Below, piece by piece: positions 32,657-44,164 of a stretch of DNA of 64,000 nucleotides; within the stretch, counting starts at the first letter, position 1, and every line of letters starts with the position of its first letter. The notes beneath the pieces were generated by a model, which was not told the origin of the DNA, did no database searches, and saw only the letters and a program-made list of their open reading frames with translations. Origin of the DNA: Longimicrobium sp. (lineage in GTDB: Bacteria; Gemmatimonadota; Gemmatimonadetes; Longimicrobiales; Longimicrobiaceae); the NCBI GenBank assembly GCA_036389135.1, contig DASVQP010000076.1:62001-126000 (forward strand). The letters are read 5' to 3'. Position numbers and translations under genes: made by a program.

Positions 32657-33807
32657 TGGCGCTCACACCCGTATACGGCCACGAGGACGTGCGCGGCGTG
32701 CTCGTGGCGGCCGTGCGCGCCGGGACGCTGGCTCAGTCGCTCCTCTTCCACGGCCCCTCCGGCGTCGGAAAGCAGCGTGTGGGGCTCTGGCTGGCGCAGC
32801 AGATCATGTGCGAGGCGCCGGCGCCGGACGGACTGGCGTGCGGGCGATGCCAGAGCTGCCGGATGGTGCCGCGGCTGGAGCACCCGGACGTGCACTGGTT
32901 CTTCCCTCTCCCCCGCCCCGACGCAGCTACGCCGGAGAAGCTGCGCGAGAAGCTGGAGGAGTCGCGTGGGGTGGAGCTGGCCTCCCGCCGCGCGGACCCG
33001 TTCCACGTCCCCGCGTACGACCGCGCCCCGGCGTACTTCATGGGGACGATCCAGAACCTGCAGCGCTTCGCCAGCGTGCGCCCGGCGATGGGGTCGCGCA
33101 AGGTGTTCGTGGTGGGCGACGCGGAGGCGATGGTGCCGCAGGAGTCGTCGCCGGAAGCAGCCAACGCCTTCCTGAAGCTGCTGGAGGAGCCCCCGGCGGA
33201 CACCACGCTGATCCTGACCTCCTCCAACCCCGGCGCGCTCCTCCCCACCATCCGCTCGCGCGTCCTGCCGGTGCGCCTGGTGCCGCTCCCCGCGGAGATG
33301 GTGGCGGACTTCCTGGAGCGCGAGAAGGGGATGCCTCGCGCGGATGCGGAGCGCGTGGCGGGGATCTCGGCGGGGGCGATCGGCAAGGCGCTCCGGCTCC
33401 TCCCCGGGGCGGGCGGCGCCGGTGTCCTCCAGCGCCAGCGCGAGGCGGGACGGTCGCTGCTCCAGGCCGCCACCTCCACCTCGGCCGCGGACCGCCTGGC
33501 GGCGGCCAACGCCGTCGCCCCCGCCGGCGCGCGCGGCGAGTTCACGGGCACCCTGGAGGCGCTCTCTCTCTGGCTCCGCGACCTGATGGCCGTCGCCGCC
33601 GGTGCCCCCGACGCCCTCGCCTACACGGACGACGCCGCGCTCCTCAACGGCATCGTCACCCGTGGCCGCGTGGAGGCGGAGGGCGTGGCCTCGGCGTTGA
33701 TGCGCGTGCAGGAGGCCCGCGACCTGGCCTCCGGCAACGTCAACCCGCAGCTCATCGTCGCCGATCTGCTGCGGGGGATTCGGGCGGATCTGCTGCGGGC
33801 GGGGTGA
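32656..33807 (+). CDS. holB: DNA polymerase III delta-prime subunit
   Basis: Clamp-loader subunit that helps place the sliding clamp on DNA. 383 residues. YGHEDVRGVL, then P-loop-like LLFHGPSGVGKQRVG, a zinc module with Cys in CEAPAPDGLACGRCQSC, NAFLKLLEEPPADTTLIL and SSNPGALLPTIRSR (sensor I / SRC-like region). Translationally coupled to envC (shared A of TGATG). Confidence 0.9.
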   Translation: MALTPVYGHEDVRGVLVAAVRAGTLAQSLLFHGPSGVGKQRVGLWLAQQIMCEAPAPDGLACGRCQSCRMVPRLEHPDVHWFFPLPRPDAATPEKLREKLEESRGVELASRRADPFHVPAYDRAPAYFMGTIQNLQRFASVRPAMGSRKVFVVGDAEAMVPQESSPEAANAFLKLLEEPPADTTLILTSSNPGALLPTIRSRVLPVRLVPLPAEMVADFLEREKGMPRADAERVAGISAGAIGKALRLLPGAGGAGVLQRQREAGRSLLQAATSTSAADRLAAANAVAPAGARGEFTGTLEALSLWLRDLMAVAAGAPDALAYTDDAALLNGIVTRGRVEAEGVASALMRVQEARDLASGNVNPQLIVADLLRGIRADLLRAG

Positions 33808-33842
33808 GGGGGCGCCGAACCAGGGCACCAAACGCCTGTGCC

Positions 33843-33985
33843 GCATCACCGGGGGATGAATCCCCCGGCTGGAACGACGGGAAGCCCACTGAAGTGGGCT
33901 CGAGAGACGCGAGATTGGACCCGGAGTCCGCGCAGGCGGACTTTGTGCTGTTGTCGCAGCGAGTTCACTCGCCAGGGGGGCCCGA
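33843..33985. repeat. multi-hairpin intergenic repeat, copy 1
   Basis: Four small stem-loops in series: GGGGGATGAATCCCCC, GCCCACTGAAGTGGGC, GTCCGCGCAGGCGGAC and GCGAGTTCACTCGC, with conserved linkers (GGCTGGAA, GATTGGACCCGGA). Fills the 297-base gap between holB and moaC. Related copies at 42975, 45105 (inverted) and 63295. Confidence 0.8.
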
Positions 33986-34104
33986 GCAAATTCGAGCACA
34001 GGACACTTGCGCGGCGCCCCGGTCCTCATCGGACGGGGCGCCGCGTGTCGTTGGGACGCAGGGGAGAGGCACCGGTGCCACACCAGCAAGATCAGGAGAA
34101 TGCG

Positions 34105-34599
34105 ATGAGCGGCGAGAGCGGATTCACACACCTGGACGAGCAGGGGCGGCCCCGCATGGTGGACGTAGGGGACAAGAAGGTGACGCGGCGGACGGCGGTG
34201 GCCGAGGGGTGCATCCGCATGGCGCCCGCGACGTTGGAGGCGGTGGTGGAGGGACGCGCGGCCAAGGGCGCCGTCCTCACCGTCGCGGAGATCGCGGGGA
34301 TCATGGGGGCGAAGCGCACCGCGGACCTGATCCCCCTCTGCCACCCCCTCCCACTCACCTCCGTGGGGGTGGTGCTGGAGGTGGACCACGCGCTCCCCGG
34401 ACTGCGCGCGACGGCGACCACGCGCACCGAGGGCAAGACCGGCGTGGAGATGGAAGCGCTCACAGCGGTAAGCTGCGCGCTTCTCACCGTTTACGATATG
34501 TGTAAAGGAATGGACCGGGGAATGGCCATCGTGGAGGTACGTTTGCTGCACAAAGAAGGGGGGCAGAGCGGGGTCTGGACGGCGGCGGCCGGGGCTTAG
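34105..34599 (+). CDS. moaC: cyclic pyranopterin monophosphate synthase
   Basis: Second enzyme of molybdenum-cofactor synthesis; converts 3',8-cyclo-GTP to cPMP. 164 residues. [18 protein letters not shown] at the N-terminus, the substrate/metal segment [31 protein letters not shown] and [12 protein letters not shown] with the catalytic Lys/Asp region. Good AGGAG site. No other moa gene is nearby. Confidence 0.94.
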   Translation: MSGESGFTHLDEQGRPRMVDVGDKKVTRRTAVAEGCIRMAPATLEAVVEGRAAKGAVLTVAEIAGIMGAKRTADLIPLCHPLPLTSVGVVLEVDHALPGLRATATTRTEGKTGVEMEALTAVSCALLTVYDMCKGMDRGMAIVEVRLLHKEGGQSGVWTAAAGA

Positions 34600-34652
34600 C
34601 CCTGGCACGGCGCTTCCCCGCACGCTGAGAACCAGAACCCCCGGAGGCTGGC

Positions 34653-35327
34653 ATGCAGTCTCTCCTGTTGAGGCTTCAGAACGACATCGAGTCCCGGAAG
34701 CAGCCCCGCCTGGAGCTGTTCCCGGTGTTGCGCAGTGCAGTCTTAGGTGGGCTGGTGGTGATCGCCGCGTTCGTGATGGGCGCGCGCACCGCCAGCAGCA
34801 GCGACGCAACCGGCTCCGTCATCCGCGCGATGGTGGACCCGGCGCCCGCCGGCATCAAGGACCTGCAGACGGCGGAACTGGAGAAGCTCCGGCGCACGGT
34901 CAACTATTCGGCCCGCTACGCGATTCCGGCCGACATGGCGGCGCGCATCGAGGAGATCGCGCGCTCGGAGGACATCGAGCCGGACCTGGCGTTCGGCCTG
35001 GTGCGCGCCGAGAGCGAGTTCAACCACCGCGCGAAGAGCAGCGTGGGCGCCGTGGGCCTCACGCAATTGATGCCGTCCACCGCGAAGTATTTCCGGGTGA
35101 ACGGCACCACGCGGCACAACCTGTACGACCGCGACACCAACCTGCGCATCGGCTTCCGCTACCTGAGGACGCTAATCGTCAGGTACGACGGCAACGTGAA
35201 CCTGGCACTCCTCGCCTACAACCGCGGCCCCGAGCGGGTGGACCAGATCCTTCGCAACGGCGGCAACCCGAACAACGGCTACGTCGAGATGGTCCGCCGC
35301 AAGAAGCCCGGCCGCCACAACCCGTAG
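34653..35327 (+). CDS. membrane-anchored lytic transglycosylase (SLT domain)
   Basis: 224 residues: one N-terminal membrane helix (VLGGLVVIAAFVMGART), a helical spacer, then an SLT domain with catalytic Glu in LVRAESEFNHRAKS, GAVGLTQLMPSTA and NLALLAYNRGP. Cleaves glycan strands of peptidoglycan with 1,6-anhydro ends. ATG preceded by GGAGG. A hairpin terminator follows. Confidence 0.88.
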   Translation: MQSLLLRLQNDIESRKQPRLELFPVLRSAVLGGLVVIAAFVMGARTASSSDATGSVIRAMVDPAPAGIKDLQTAELEKLRRTVNYSARYAIPADMAARIEEIARSEDIEPDLAFGLVRAESEFNHRAKSSVGAVGLTQLMPSTAKYFRVNGTTRHNLYDRDTNLRIGFRYLRTLIVRYDGNVNLALLAYNRGPERVDQILRNGGNPNNGYVEMVRRKKPGRHNP

Positions 35328-35343
35328 CGGCGCCCCACGATGC

Positions 35344-35381
35344 AAGAACGCCCGGCCTTCGCGAGGAGGCCGGGCGTTCTT
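35344..35381. terminator. hairpin terminator between SLT gene and erpA
   Basis: 15-bp perfect stem (arms 35344-35358 and 35367-35381, AAGAACGCCCGGCCT) with loop TCGCGAGG, between convergent genes; likely bidirectional. Confidence 0.7.
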
Positions 35382-35466
35382 GCGTGTGGACCGTAATCGG
35401 TGCAGTTCTCCCCCTCACCCGCCCTGCGCCCCCGCAGGCGGGGGAGGGGGCGGGGGGTGGGGGCCC

Positions 35467-35844
35467 TCACACCGTGAACGAGCTGCCGCAGCCGCAGCCG
35501 CCGCTGGCGTTCGGGTTGTTGAAGGTGAAGCCGGAGCCCTGGAAGGTGGAGACGAAGTCGATCTCCACGCCAGCCAGGTACTGGAGGCTGAACGGGTCCA
35601 CGAAGAGCCGCACCCCGTTCGACTCCAGGACCATGTCGTCCTCGCCCGCTTCGTCCTCGATGTTGAGGCCGTACTGGAATCCCGAGCACCCGCCCGGAAG
35701 CACGCCCACGCGGAGCCCAGCGGACTCGGTGGCACCCTGCTCCTCCATGTAGCGGCGAACCTCGGTGACCGCCGTCGGGGTCACCGTGACGGGGCTGGTG
35801 GCGGTCTCTGTAACTACGTTCGCGGTCGCGTTATCGGTCTGCAT
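35467..35844 (-). CDS. erpA: iron-sulfur cluster carrier (HesB/IscA/ErpA family)
   Basis: A-type carrier that delivers Fe-S clusters to apoproteins; complex I in this window would be a major client. 125 residues with the three conserved cysteines, in PGGCSGFQYGL and the C-terminal SGGCGCGSSF, and the strand FVDPFSLQYLAGVEIDFV. N-terminal 20 residues are Thr/Ala-rich. Stop is downstream of a G-rich intergenic run. Confidence 0.9.
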   Translation of the reverse strand: MQTDNATANVVTETATSPVTVTPTAVTEVRRYMEEQGATESAGLRVGVLPGGCSGFQYGLNIEDEAGEDDMVLESNGVRLFVDPFSLQYLAGVEIDFVSTFQGSGFTFNNPNASGGCGCGSSFTV

Positions 35845-35976
35845 CGCTGCCCCCGCAGTGTATGGTGTGTCGCGGGCTGAACGACTCCCGCCGCATCGGT
35901 CACTTGTTACCCTTTTGCGCGTCGCAGGTTTCGGTCCGCGGCGCCGAAAGGGGTTGGGACCAAGATAATCAGACCG

Positions 35977-36513
35977 TCAACCCCGCGACAGCGCCAGTAT
36001 CCGCTCCACCGCTTCCACAAGCGACTCCACGATCTGGACGTGCGGGGGCGTCTCCGCATCCGTCTCGGGGCCACGGACGAGGATGGCCGTGCCGCCGAAC
36101 CGCTCCGCCGGGGCCACGTCGCGCAAGCGGTCGCCGACGAAGAAGGCGCCCGCCAGCTCAAGGCCGTGCTCGCGCGCGGCGCGCAGGAACATCCCCGCGC
36201 CGGGCTTGCGCAGCGCCTCGGGGTCTGGGTCGCCGGGGGCGTGCGGGGCGTGGTACTCGCCGTCCAGCCGCGCGCCGGCGCCGGTCAGGAGCTCCACCAG
36301 CCGCGCGTGCACGGCGCGGTACTGCGCTTCGGTGAAGTATCCCCGCCCGATTCCGGACTGGTTGGTCACCAGGAAGACGGGGTGCCCCGCCCCGTTCAGC
36401 CGCGCCACCGCCTCCGCGGCGCCGGGGAGGATCTCCACACCGGCGGGGTCCGACAGGTAGTGGCGGTCGGCGATCAGCGTGCCGTCGCGGTCCAGGAAGA
36501 CCGGTGGCTTCAA
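35977..36513 (-). CDS. GmhB-like HAD-IIIA phosphatase lacking the zinc Cys loop
   Basis: HAD phosphatase of the heptose-bisphosphatase / histidinol-phosphatase group: FLDRDGTLIADRHYL (motif I), FLVTNQSGIGRGYF (motif II), RKPGAGM (motif III) and FFVGDRLRDV (motif IV). 178 residues. GmhB normally binds zinc through three Cys and a His. Here that loop reads YHAPHAPGDPDPEALRKP, with no Cys at all. It begins at a TTG whose last two bases are the TGA of fabI, so the genes are coupled. May act on heptose or another sugar phosphate. Confidence 0.72.
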   Translation of the reverse strand: MKPPVFLDRDGTLIADRHYLSDPAGVEILPGAAEAVARLNGAGHPVFLVTNQSGIGRGYFTEAQYRAVHARLVELLTGAGARLDGEYHAPHAPGDPDPEALRKPGAGMFLRAAREHGLELAGAFFVGDRLRDVAPAERFGGTAILVRGPETDAETPPHVQIVESLVEAVERILALSRG

Positions 36514-37298
36514 CCCGCGGTGATGTTGAAGCCGGCGTCCACGTACATCGTCTCGCCCGTCATCCCAGAGGAGAGGTGCGAGGCCAGGAAGAGGGCGGCG
36601 TTCCCCACCTCGTCCGGCTCCACCGTGCGCTTCAGCGGCGAGCGCTCGGCGGTGATCCGCATCAGGTCGCGGAAGTGGGCCACGCCGCGCGCCGCCAGCG
36701 TGTTGATGGCGCCGGCCGAGACGGCGTTGATGCGGATGCCGCGCTGCCCCAGGTCGATCGCCAGGTAGCGCACGCACGCCTCCAGCGCCGCCTTCGCCAC
36801 GCCCATGACGTTGTACCCTGGCACCGCCTTCTGCGACCCGTAGTAGGTCATGGTGACGATGCTCCCGCCCTCCGGCATCATCGCCGAGGCCGCGCGCGAG
36901 AGGGCGACCAGCGAGTAGGCGGAGATCTCGTGCGCCGCGAGGAAGTCGTCGCGCTGCGTCTCGATGAACGGGTTCGCCATCGCGGCCTTGGGGGCGAAGG
37001 CGACGGAGTGCAGGAGGAAGTCGAGCTGCCCCCACCGCTCCTTGAGCGTGCCGAAGACGGCGGCCACCTGCGCCTCGTCGCGCACGTCCAGGTCCATCAG
37101 CGGGACGTCGCCCAGCTCGGACACCGTGCGGGTGACGCGGTCGCGCATGATCTCGCCCTGGTAGGTGAAGGCCAGCTCCATCCCCGCCCCCGCCAGCGCG
37201 CGCGCGCACCCCCAGGCGATGGAGTTCTGGTTGGCGACCCCGATGATCAGCCCCTTCTTCCCTGCGAGCAGCCCCGAGAGGGGCGACGATTCGGTCAT
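36510..37298 (-). CDS. fabI: enoyl-[acyl-carrier-protein] reductase (NADH)
   Basis: Final reduction of the fatty acid elongation cycle. 262 residues. N-terminal cofactor site GLIIGVANQNSIAWGCARAL (the FabI-type GVA-N-SIAWG), HSVAFAPK, and the catalytic Tyr/Lys pair in YNVMGVAKAALEACVRYLA. C-terminal DAGFNITAG is typical. ATG start preceded by a GGGAAC region. Followed directly by the HAD gene. Confidence 0.94.
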   Translation of the reverse strand: MTESSPLSGLLAGKKGLIIGVANQNSIAWGCARALAGAGMELAFTYQGEIMRDRVTRTVSELGDVPLMDLDVRDEAQVAAVFGTLKERWGQLDFLLHSVAFAPKAAMANPFIETQRDDFLAAHEISAYSLVALSRAASAMMPEGGSIVTMTYYGSQKAVPGYNVMGVAKAALEACVRYLAIDLGQRGIRINAVSAGAINTLAARGVAHFRDLMRITAERSPLKRTVEPDEVGNAALFLASHLSSGMTGETMYVDAGFNITAG

Positions 37299-37334
37299 GG
37301 CGATGTTCCCGTTGGGGAGATGAGAGACGGCGGC

Positions 37335-38509
37335 TCAGGGACGAGCCGGAGCCGGATTCGCGGGCCGTGCCGGAGGCGTGGTCGCCGGTGGCGTCGTCGA
37401 GGCCGGCGGCGTGGCGGCGGGCTGCGGGGCCGGAGCCGCGCGGGGCGTGCGCAGGCGAAGCTCGCCCCCGCCCGCCAGCCCCACCAGGTTGCGCACACCC
37501 TCCACGCGGATCGTGTACTGCGCGTCCGGCCGCAGCGCACCTGTTACACGCACGGTGATGGTGCGCGAGGGCACCGGCCCGCGCGCGGCGGCCGGCGCCC
37601 CTCGCCGCGCCGTGTCGCCCGCGACGGGGGCGCGAGCCGTGTCGGGGGCGGCCGCGGGGACGTCCGTGGGCGCGCCGATCGACACCGATGCGATGCGCAC
37701 CGGCGTGCTGTCCGGCGCCAGGAGTCGCACCTGCGTGGTCGCGATACGTTGCGCCGGATCCAGGAAATCGTCGAAGCGAACCGCGATCGCCGAGTCGGCG
37801 CCCGTGGCCTCCAGCGCCCGGGGGGCGGAGGTGTCGGGCGCCACGATGCTGAGCTCCACCGAGGGTTGCGCGCCCACCGCCACCCGCGCGACCGTGGTGT
37901 CGCGCGACTCGAAGGGCTCCAGCGACCGGTTGGCGTTGGGGTCGCTGAAGGCGCGCACCTGGTACTCCCCCGCGGGGATCTGCGCGAAGGCAAAGGTCCC
38001 CGCCTCGTCCGTCCGGGTGGCGTAGACGAGCGAATCGGGGCGCAGGATCGCCTCCACGCGCACACCCTTCGCGGGCTGCGCCGTCTGCCGCTCCAGCACC
38101 GTGCCGGACAGGAACGTCTCCGGGATTTCCGGGCCGGTGGAGAAGACCAGCCGGATCGGCTCCTGGATGCGGTTATTGAAACGATCCTGAACCGTGGAGT
38201 CGATCACCACCTGGTAGATGCGGTTTGGCTCCCAGCCGCGGCGCAGCGAGACGCGCAGCTCGCCGCCGTTCTTGTCCACCGCGACGGCGCTGGTGCGAGG
38301 CGACACCGAGATCGCCTCCTCCAGCCGCTCCTCCGACAGCCCCTCGTCGAAGACGAAGACGGCGGGCGTGCGCAGGTTGGGGGCGCGGGCAAAGGTGTCC
38401 GGCCGCGTGGTGAGGAGCTGCGGCCCCACCTTGTCCTCGTCGCCGCCGGTGGGCGCCTCAATGTGCGCGCACGCCGCCGCCAGCAGCGCCGCGCACATCC
38501 ACAGGCGCT

Positions 38510-38513
<4 letters not shown>
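37335..38513 (-). CDS. Ig-like domain (SbsA_Ig / DUF-type) surface lipoprotein
   Basis: 392 residues from GTG 38513. Lipoprotein signal with AAAC lipobox (Cys 16). The N-terminal domain is a bacterial Ig-like fold of the SbsA_Ig kind (TFARAPNLRTPAVFVFDEGL, YQVVIDSTVQDRFNN). A carboxypeptidase-regulatory-like domain (TDEAGTFAFAQIPAGEYQV) follows. The last 60 residues are a Pro/Ala tail. Overlaps the valS stop by four bases, so it is coupled to valS. Probable outer-membrane structural lipoprotein. Confidence 0.75.
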
Positions 38514-41212
<2,699 letters not shown>

Positions 41213-41230
41213 TCCCCTCGTCTCCGATAG

Positions 41231-41270
41231 GAAAAACGGGGCTTCGGACCCCGTGTGGGTCTCTCGTGAA
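41231..41270 (-). promoter_or_regulatory. possible attenuator in the valS leader
   Basis: Minus-strand hairpin ACGGGG-TCCGAAG-CCCCGT (41254-41236) followed by TTTTT (41236-41232), a classic intrinsic terminator 19 bases before the valS ATG. A competing stem (GACCC with GGGTC, just upstream) shares its left arm. No T-box consensus is seen. Assigned by pattern only. Confidence 0.5.
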
Positions 41271-41279
41271 GAAGGGCCA

Positions 41280-41308
41280 ATCTTACCCGCCGCGCCGGGA
41301 TGGGTCAA
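41280..41308 (-). promoter_or_regulatory. valS promoter
   Basis: Minus strand: TTGACC (41308-41303), 17-base spacer, TAAGAT (41285-41280). Puts the RNA start about 60 bases before the valS ATG and the terminator-like hairpin inside the leader. Confidence 0.7.
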
Positions 41309-41400
41309 GCGACCGCCGGCTTCGGGACTCCCTGTTGTTTCGCGCATGATGGCACCTGTGTGCTCTCGTTTCGTGGGCCGGGCGGGGTGCCCGGCTCCGG

Positions 41401-41438
41401 GAAAACGAAACCGCCCCCCGGATCGGTCCGGGAGGCGG
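41401..41438 (-). terminator. terminator of the lipoprotein operon upstream of valS
   Basis: 12-bp stem with one mismatch (arms 41438-41427 and 41422-41411, minus strand) then TTTCGTTTTC. It would end transcription coming from the lipoprotein operon at 41.7-42.9 kb before the valS promoter. The rest of 41439-41634 holds no credible gene. Confidence 0.6.
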
Positions 41439-41634
41439 GCACGGGGCCACGCCGCGCGCAGGCGGCAACGCGTCGTTTCAGACGCGCGCGCAGGCCCTCC
41501 GCGCCCCGGAACGGATCCGGGGGCCGGTAACTCGGCGAGTGCGAAGTGCGTGCGTCATCATTCTTCCGTCAGGTTCTCTGTGGCTTCCTTTCAAGCGTAA
41601 CCCTGATTGCCGCGCGTGGTCAAGCCCCTGAACA

Positions 41635-41725
41635 GCCTCACACAGAGGGCACAGAGGGAACTACAAGGCGCAGAGAACTTCTTCTGCTGTTCTTTCCGTA
41701 CGCCTCTGTGTCTCTGTGTGAAGCT
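41635..41725. repeat. CACAGAGG-family palindromic repeat, copy 5
   Basis: Left arm CCTCACACAGAGGGCACAGA, right arm CGCCTCTGTGTCTCTGTGTG. Its right end touches the stop codon region of the lipoprotein gene at 41724. Confidence 0.8.
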
Positions 41726-42365
41726 ATGGATGCATGGGCCCGGCGCGGAAGCCAGTCACCTCGATCTGGACGTCGTGCGCGGCGCGGAGGCCGGCGCGGC
41801 CGCGCAGGGCCAGCTCGGCGGCGGGAACGCGCGCGACTTCCTTGCCGTTCACGAGGAAGACGGCCTCTTCGGCGCCCACCTGCACCGCGAGCTGGTTGGG
41901 GCGCCCACCGCCCTCGGCGTCGCGGCGGATGGCGGGGTGGCGCGTCCAGTCGCGCACGATGGGCGTCTGTGCGCCCTGGCGGCGCTTCACCAGGAAGCTG
42001 CCGTCGCCGCGGGTGAGGAAGTAGGTGTAGACCTGCCCCGCCTCTGGCCCGTCGAGGCCCGTGCCGCCCAGCACGAGCCCCGTGCCTTCGTGCAGGCGCC
42101 CGCTCCGCTTGCGGATGGTGGCGCGCACTTCGTACGGCGGCTCCAGCTCGGGCGCGTCCTCCTCCCACATCACCGCGTGCGCGGCCGTTTCCACCACCAG
42201 CGTGTCGCCCGCGCGCGCGATGCGGGCGGACGACGGGTTGGCGCGCCAGGCGTGTGCGGCCGGCGCCTCCGGCGGGAGGGCGGCGGTGCGGGCGGGCTCG
42301 GGGCGGGGCTCGGCCCCGCAGCCGGCGAGGGCCAGGAGCGCGGCGAGGGCGAGGGGGCGGTTCAT
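41724..42365 (-). CDS. lipoprotein with concanavalin-like beta domain
   Basis: 213 residues; lipoprotein signal with LALAGC lipobox (Cys 16). The mature part resembles the laminin-G/DUF1080-like beta-sandwich (EVRATIRKRSGRLHEGTGLV, YTYFLTRGDGSFLVKRR, VFLVNGKEVARVPAAEL). Such domains bind sugars or polymers; no catalytic site is seen. Start overlaps the upstream membrane-protein stop by four bases (ATGA). Function unknown. Confidence 0.7.
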   Translation of the reverse strand: MNRPLALAALLALAGCGAEPRPEPARTAALPPEAPAAHAWRANPSSARIARAGDTLVVETAAHAVMWEEDAPELEPPYEVRATIRKRSGRLHEGTGLVLGGTGLDGPEAGQVYTYFLTRGDGSFLVKRRQGAQTPIVRDWTRHPAIRRDAEGGGRPNQLAVQVGAEEAVFLVNGKEVARVPAAELALRGRAGLRAAHDVQIEVTGFRAGPMHP

Positions 42366-42850
42366 GGCTCCAGCGACTTGCGAAGCTCGTCCAGCGGCAG
42401 GTCGCGGACGCGGATCTCCAGCGGGATCACGTACTCCGTCTGCGTCTGCGTGCGCACGCGAAAGGTGTCGCGCAGCCGCACGGGCATGTCCGTCCGGATC
42501 GGGATGCGGGTGTTGATCGGAAGGCGGACCATGTAGGTGCCCAGCGGGCCCCGCAGCGGCACGTTCACGGTGGTGTTGATGGGAAAGGTGGTGTTCAGCT
42601 TGATGTTGTACGTCTGGTCGAACGGTACGTCGAAGTGGAGCGGCGTTCCCGACGGCACACGGACCTGGTACTTGATGCTCGCCTCCGACTTTCCGAGCCG
42701 TTCCACCATCCTCCCCACCGCGGGCGCCGCGAGCCGCTCCGGATGCCGCAGCCGCGACAGGAGCACCGCGTTCATAAGCAGCGACAGCACCGCCACCGCC
42801 AGTGCCACCGGCGCGATCCATGTGTTGCGGGCAGGACGCGGATCGTTCAA
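42362..42850 (-). CDS. single-pass membrane protein of unknown function
   Basis: 162 residues from TTG 42850, which has GGAG five bases upstream; the frame stays open to 42973. One N-terminal helix (APVALAVAVLSLLMNAVLL), then a periplasmic region with repeated alternating strands (GTPLHFDVPFDQTY, LNTTFPINTTVNVPLRGPLG, RLPINTRIPIRTDMP). The repeats look like a beta-hairpin or barrel-like fold. No family recognised. Cotranslated with the following lipoprotein. Confidence 0.6.
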   Translation of the reverse strand: MNDPRPARNTWIAPVALAVAVLSLLMNAVLLSRLRHPERLAAPAVGRMVERLGKSEASIKYQVRVPSGTPLHFDVPFDQTYNIKLNTTFPINTTVNVPLRGPLGTYMVRLPINTRIPIRTDMPVRLRDTFRVRTQTQTEYVIPLEIRVRDLPLDELRKSLEP

Positions 42851-42971
42851 GCGCGCTCCATGATGGAGGATCGGGTACGGGCCTACGGGGGATGATAACG
42901 CGGGGGCGTGGCGCGGCGCGAGGGTGGGGGCGGTGACGGTTTGACGTTGCAAGGAACGCCGGCACCCGAAC

Positions 42972-43080
42972 ACCGGGGGATGAATCCCCCGGCTGGAACC
43001 ACGGGAAGGCGGCTGAAGCCGGCTCGAGAACGCCGGGTACGGTGCAGGCCCGTGACACGGGCGCGATGAATCGCGCCCCT
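42972..43080. repeat. multi-hairpin intergenic repeat, copy 2
   Basis: GGGGGATGAATCCCCC at 42975-42990 followed by GGCTGGAACCACGGGAAGGC, GGCTGAAGCC and GGGCGCGATGAATCGCGCCC stem-loops. Lies between the membrane-protein gene and etfA; no gene is seen in 42851-43161. Confidence 0.75.
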
Positions 43081-43101
43081 ACAGGGATCGGCGCAGAGAC
43101 A

Positions 43102-43135
43102 GAGGCCCGGAGAGGATATATCCTCTCCGGGCCTC
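43102..43135 (-). terminator. perfect palindrome after etfA
   Basis: 17-bp arms with no loop (GAGGCCCGGAGAGGATA and its complement), ending 27 bases after the etfA stop. Forms a very stable hairpin in etfBA mRNA; a T tract is lacking, so it may stabilise rather than terminate. Confidence 0.6.
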
Positions 43136-43161
43136 GGGGTCCACGATGCGGCTTGAAGATC

Positions 43162-44142
43162 TCAGCCGACGACCTTGCGGACCTCTTCGGCGAGGCGGGG
43201 GATGATCTGGTTGAGGTCGCCCACGATGCCGTAGTCGGCCACCTTGAAGATGGGGGCCTCGGGGTCCTTGTTGATCGCCACGATGTAACGCGACGAGCGC
43301 ATGCCGGCCAGGTGCTGGATGGCGCCCGAGATGCCGACGGCGAAGTACAGCGTCGGCGACACGGTCTTCCCGGTCTGCCCCACCTGCTCGGCGTGGGGGC
43401 GCCACCCGGCGTCCACCACGGCGCGCGACGCGCCGACGGTGGCACGGCCGTGGAAGGCGTCGGCGAGATCTTCGAGGATCTTGAAGTTCTCGGCGCTTCC
43501 CAGCCCGCGCCCGCCGGCCACGATCACCGGCGCCTCGGCCACGTCCATCTTCTCCCCCGCCGCCGCGCGGATCTCGCGGACGATGACGCCGAAGTCCGCG
43601 CCCTCCAGCGAGACGGCGAGCGGCTCCACCGTGCCGGCCTTCGCGTTCTCGGCCGGGTTGAAGGAGTTGGGGCGCAGCGCCAGCACCGCGGGCTTGCCCG
43701 TGACGGTGACGCGGGCGTTCAGCTTGCCCGCGTACTTGGGCCGCGTGGCGACCACCTGCCCGCCCTCCACTTCGAGCGAGGTGACCTCGCTGAGGTACTC
43801 GACGCCCATGCGCGCGGCGACGCGCGGGGCCAGGTCACGGCCCAGCGAGGTGGCCGGGAAGAGGGCGGCCTCGCACCCGTTCTCCTTGAGGTAGCTCGCG
43901 ATCACCGTGGTGAACGCCTCGGGGTGGTACTTGTCGAACGACTCGCTCTCGCCGGCCAGCACGCGGTCCGCGCCGTAGCGGCCCAGATCGGCGGCCACGC
44001 CGGAGGTGCCGGGCTTCCCCAGCACGGCGGCGACCACCTCGGTGCCCAGCCCGTCCGCGAGGGTGCGGGCGGCGGTCACCACCTCCTGCGCCACCTTGCG
44101 CAGCTCCCCCTCGCGCGTCTCCGCGAACGCGAATATTGCCAT
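43162..44142 (-). CDS. etfA: electron transfer flavoprotein alpha subunit
   Basis: FAD-binding half of ETF, which takes electrons from acyl-CoA and related dehydrogenases towards the quinone pool. 326 residues. The FAD-binding C-terminal signature is present: [40 protein letters not shown] and [20 protein letters not shown]-terminal ETF fold ([15 protein letters not shown]). Directly follows etfB except for a repeat. Confidence 0.94.
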   Translation of the reverse strand: MAIFAFAETREGELRKVAQEVVTAARTLADGLGTEVVAAVLGKPGTSGVAADLGRYGADRVLAGESESFDKYHPEAFTTVIASYLKENGCEAALFPATSLGRDLAPRVAARMGVEYLSEVTSLEVEGGQVVATRPKYAGKLNARVTVTGKPAVLALRPNSFNPAENAKAGTVEPLAVSLEGADFGVIVREIRAAAGEKMDVAEAPVIVAGGRGLGSAENFKILEDLADAFHGRATVGASRAVVDAGWRPHAEQVGQTGKTVSPTLYFAVGISGAIQHLAGMRSSRYIVAINKDPEAPIFKVADYGIVGDLNQIIPRLAEEVRKVVG

Positions 44143-44164
44143 GGATCGTCAGTTCCGTTGCAGG

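Noticed and set aside
33843-33985. Coding remnant or small gene between holB and moaC
   Set aside because: The segment is a series of perfect stem-loops shared with three other loci; frames through it are not conserved between copies.
41213-41470. T-box riboswitch upstream of valS
   Set aside because: Neither a T-box (antiterminator) consensus nor a specifier loop was seen, and the promoter leaves only about 60 bases of leader, too short for a T-box.
43102-43135. Operator or phage attachment site at the perfect palindrome after etfA
   Set aside because: Position just after the stop codon and lack of integrase or regulator genes favour an mRNA 3' hairpin.
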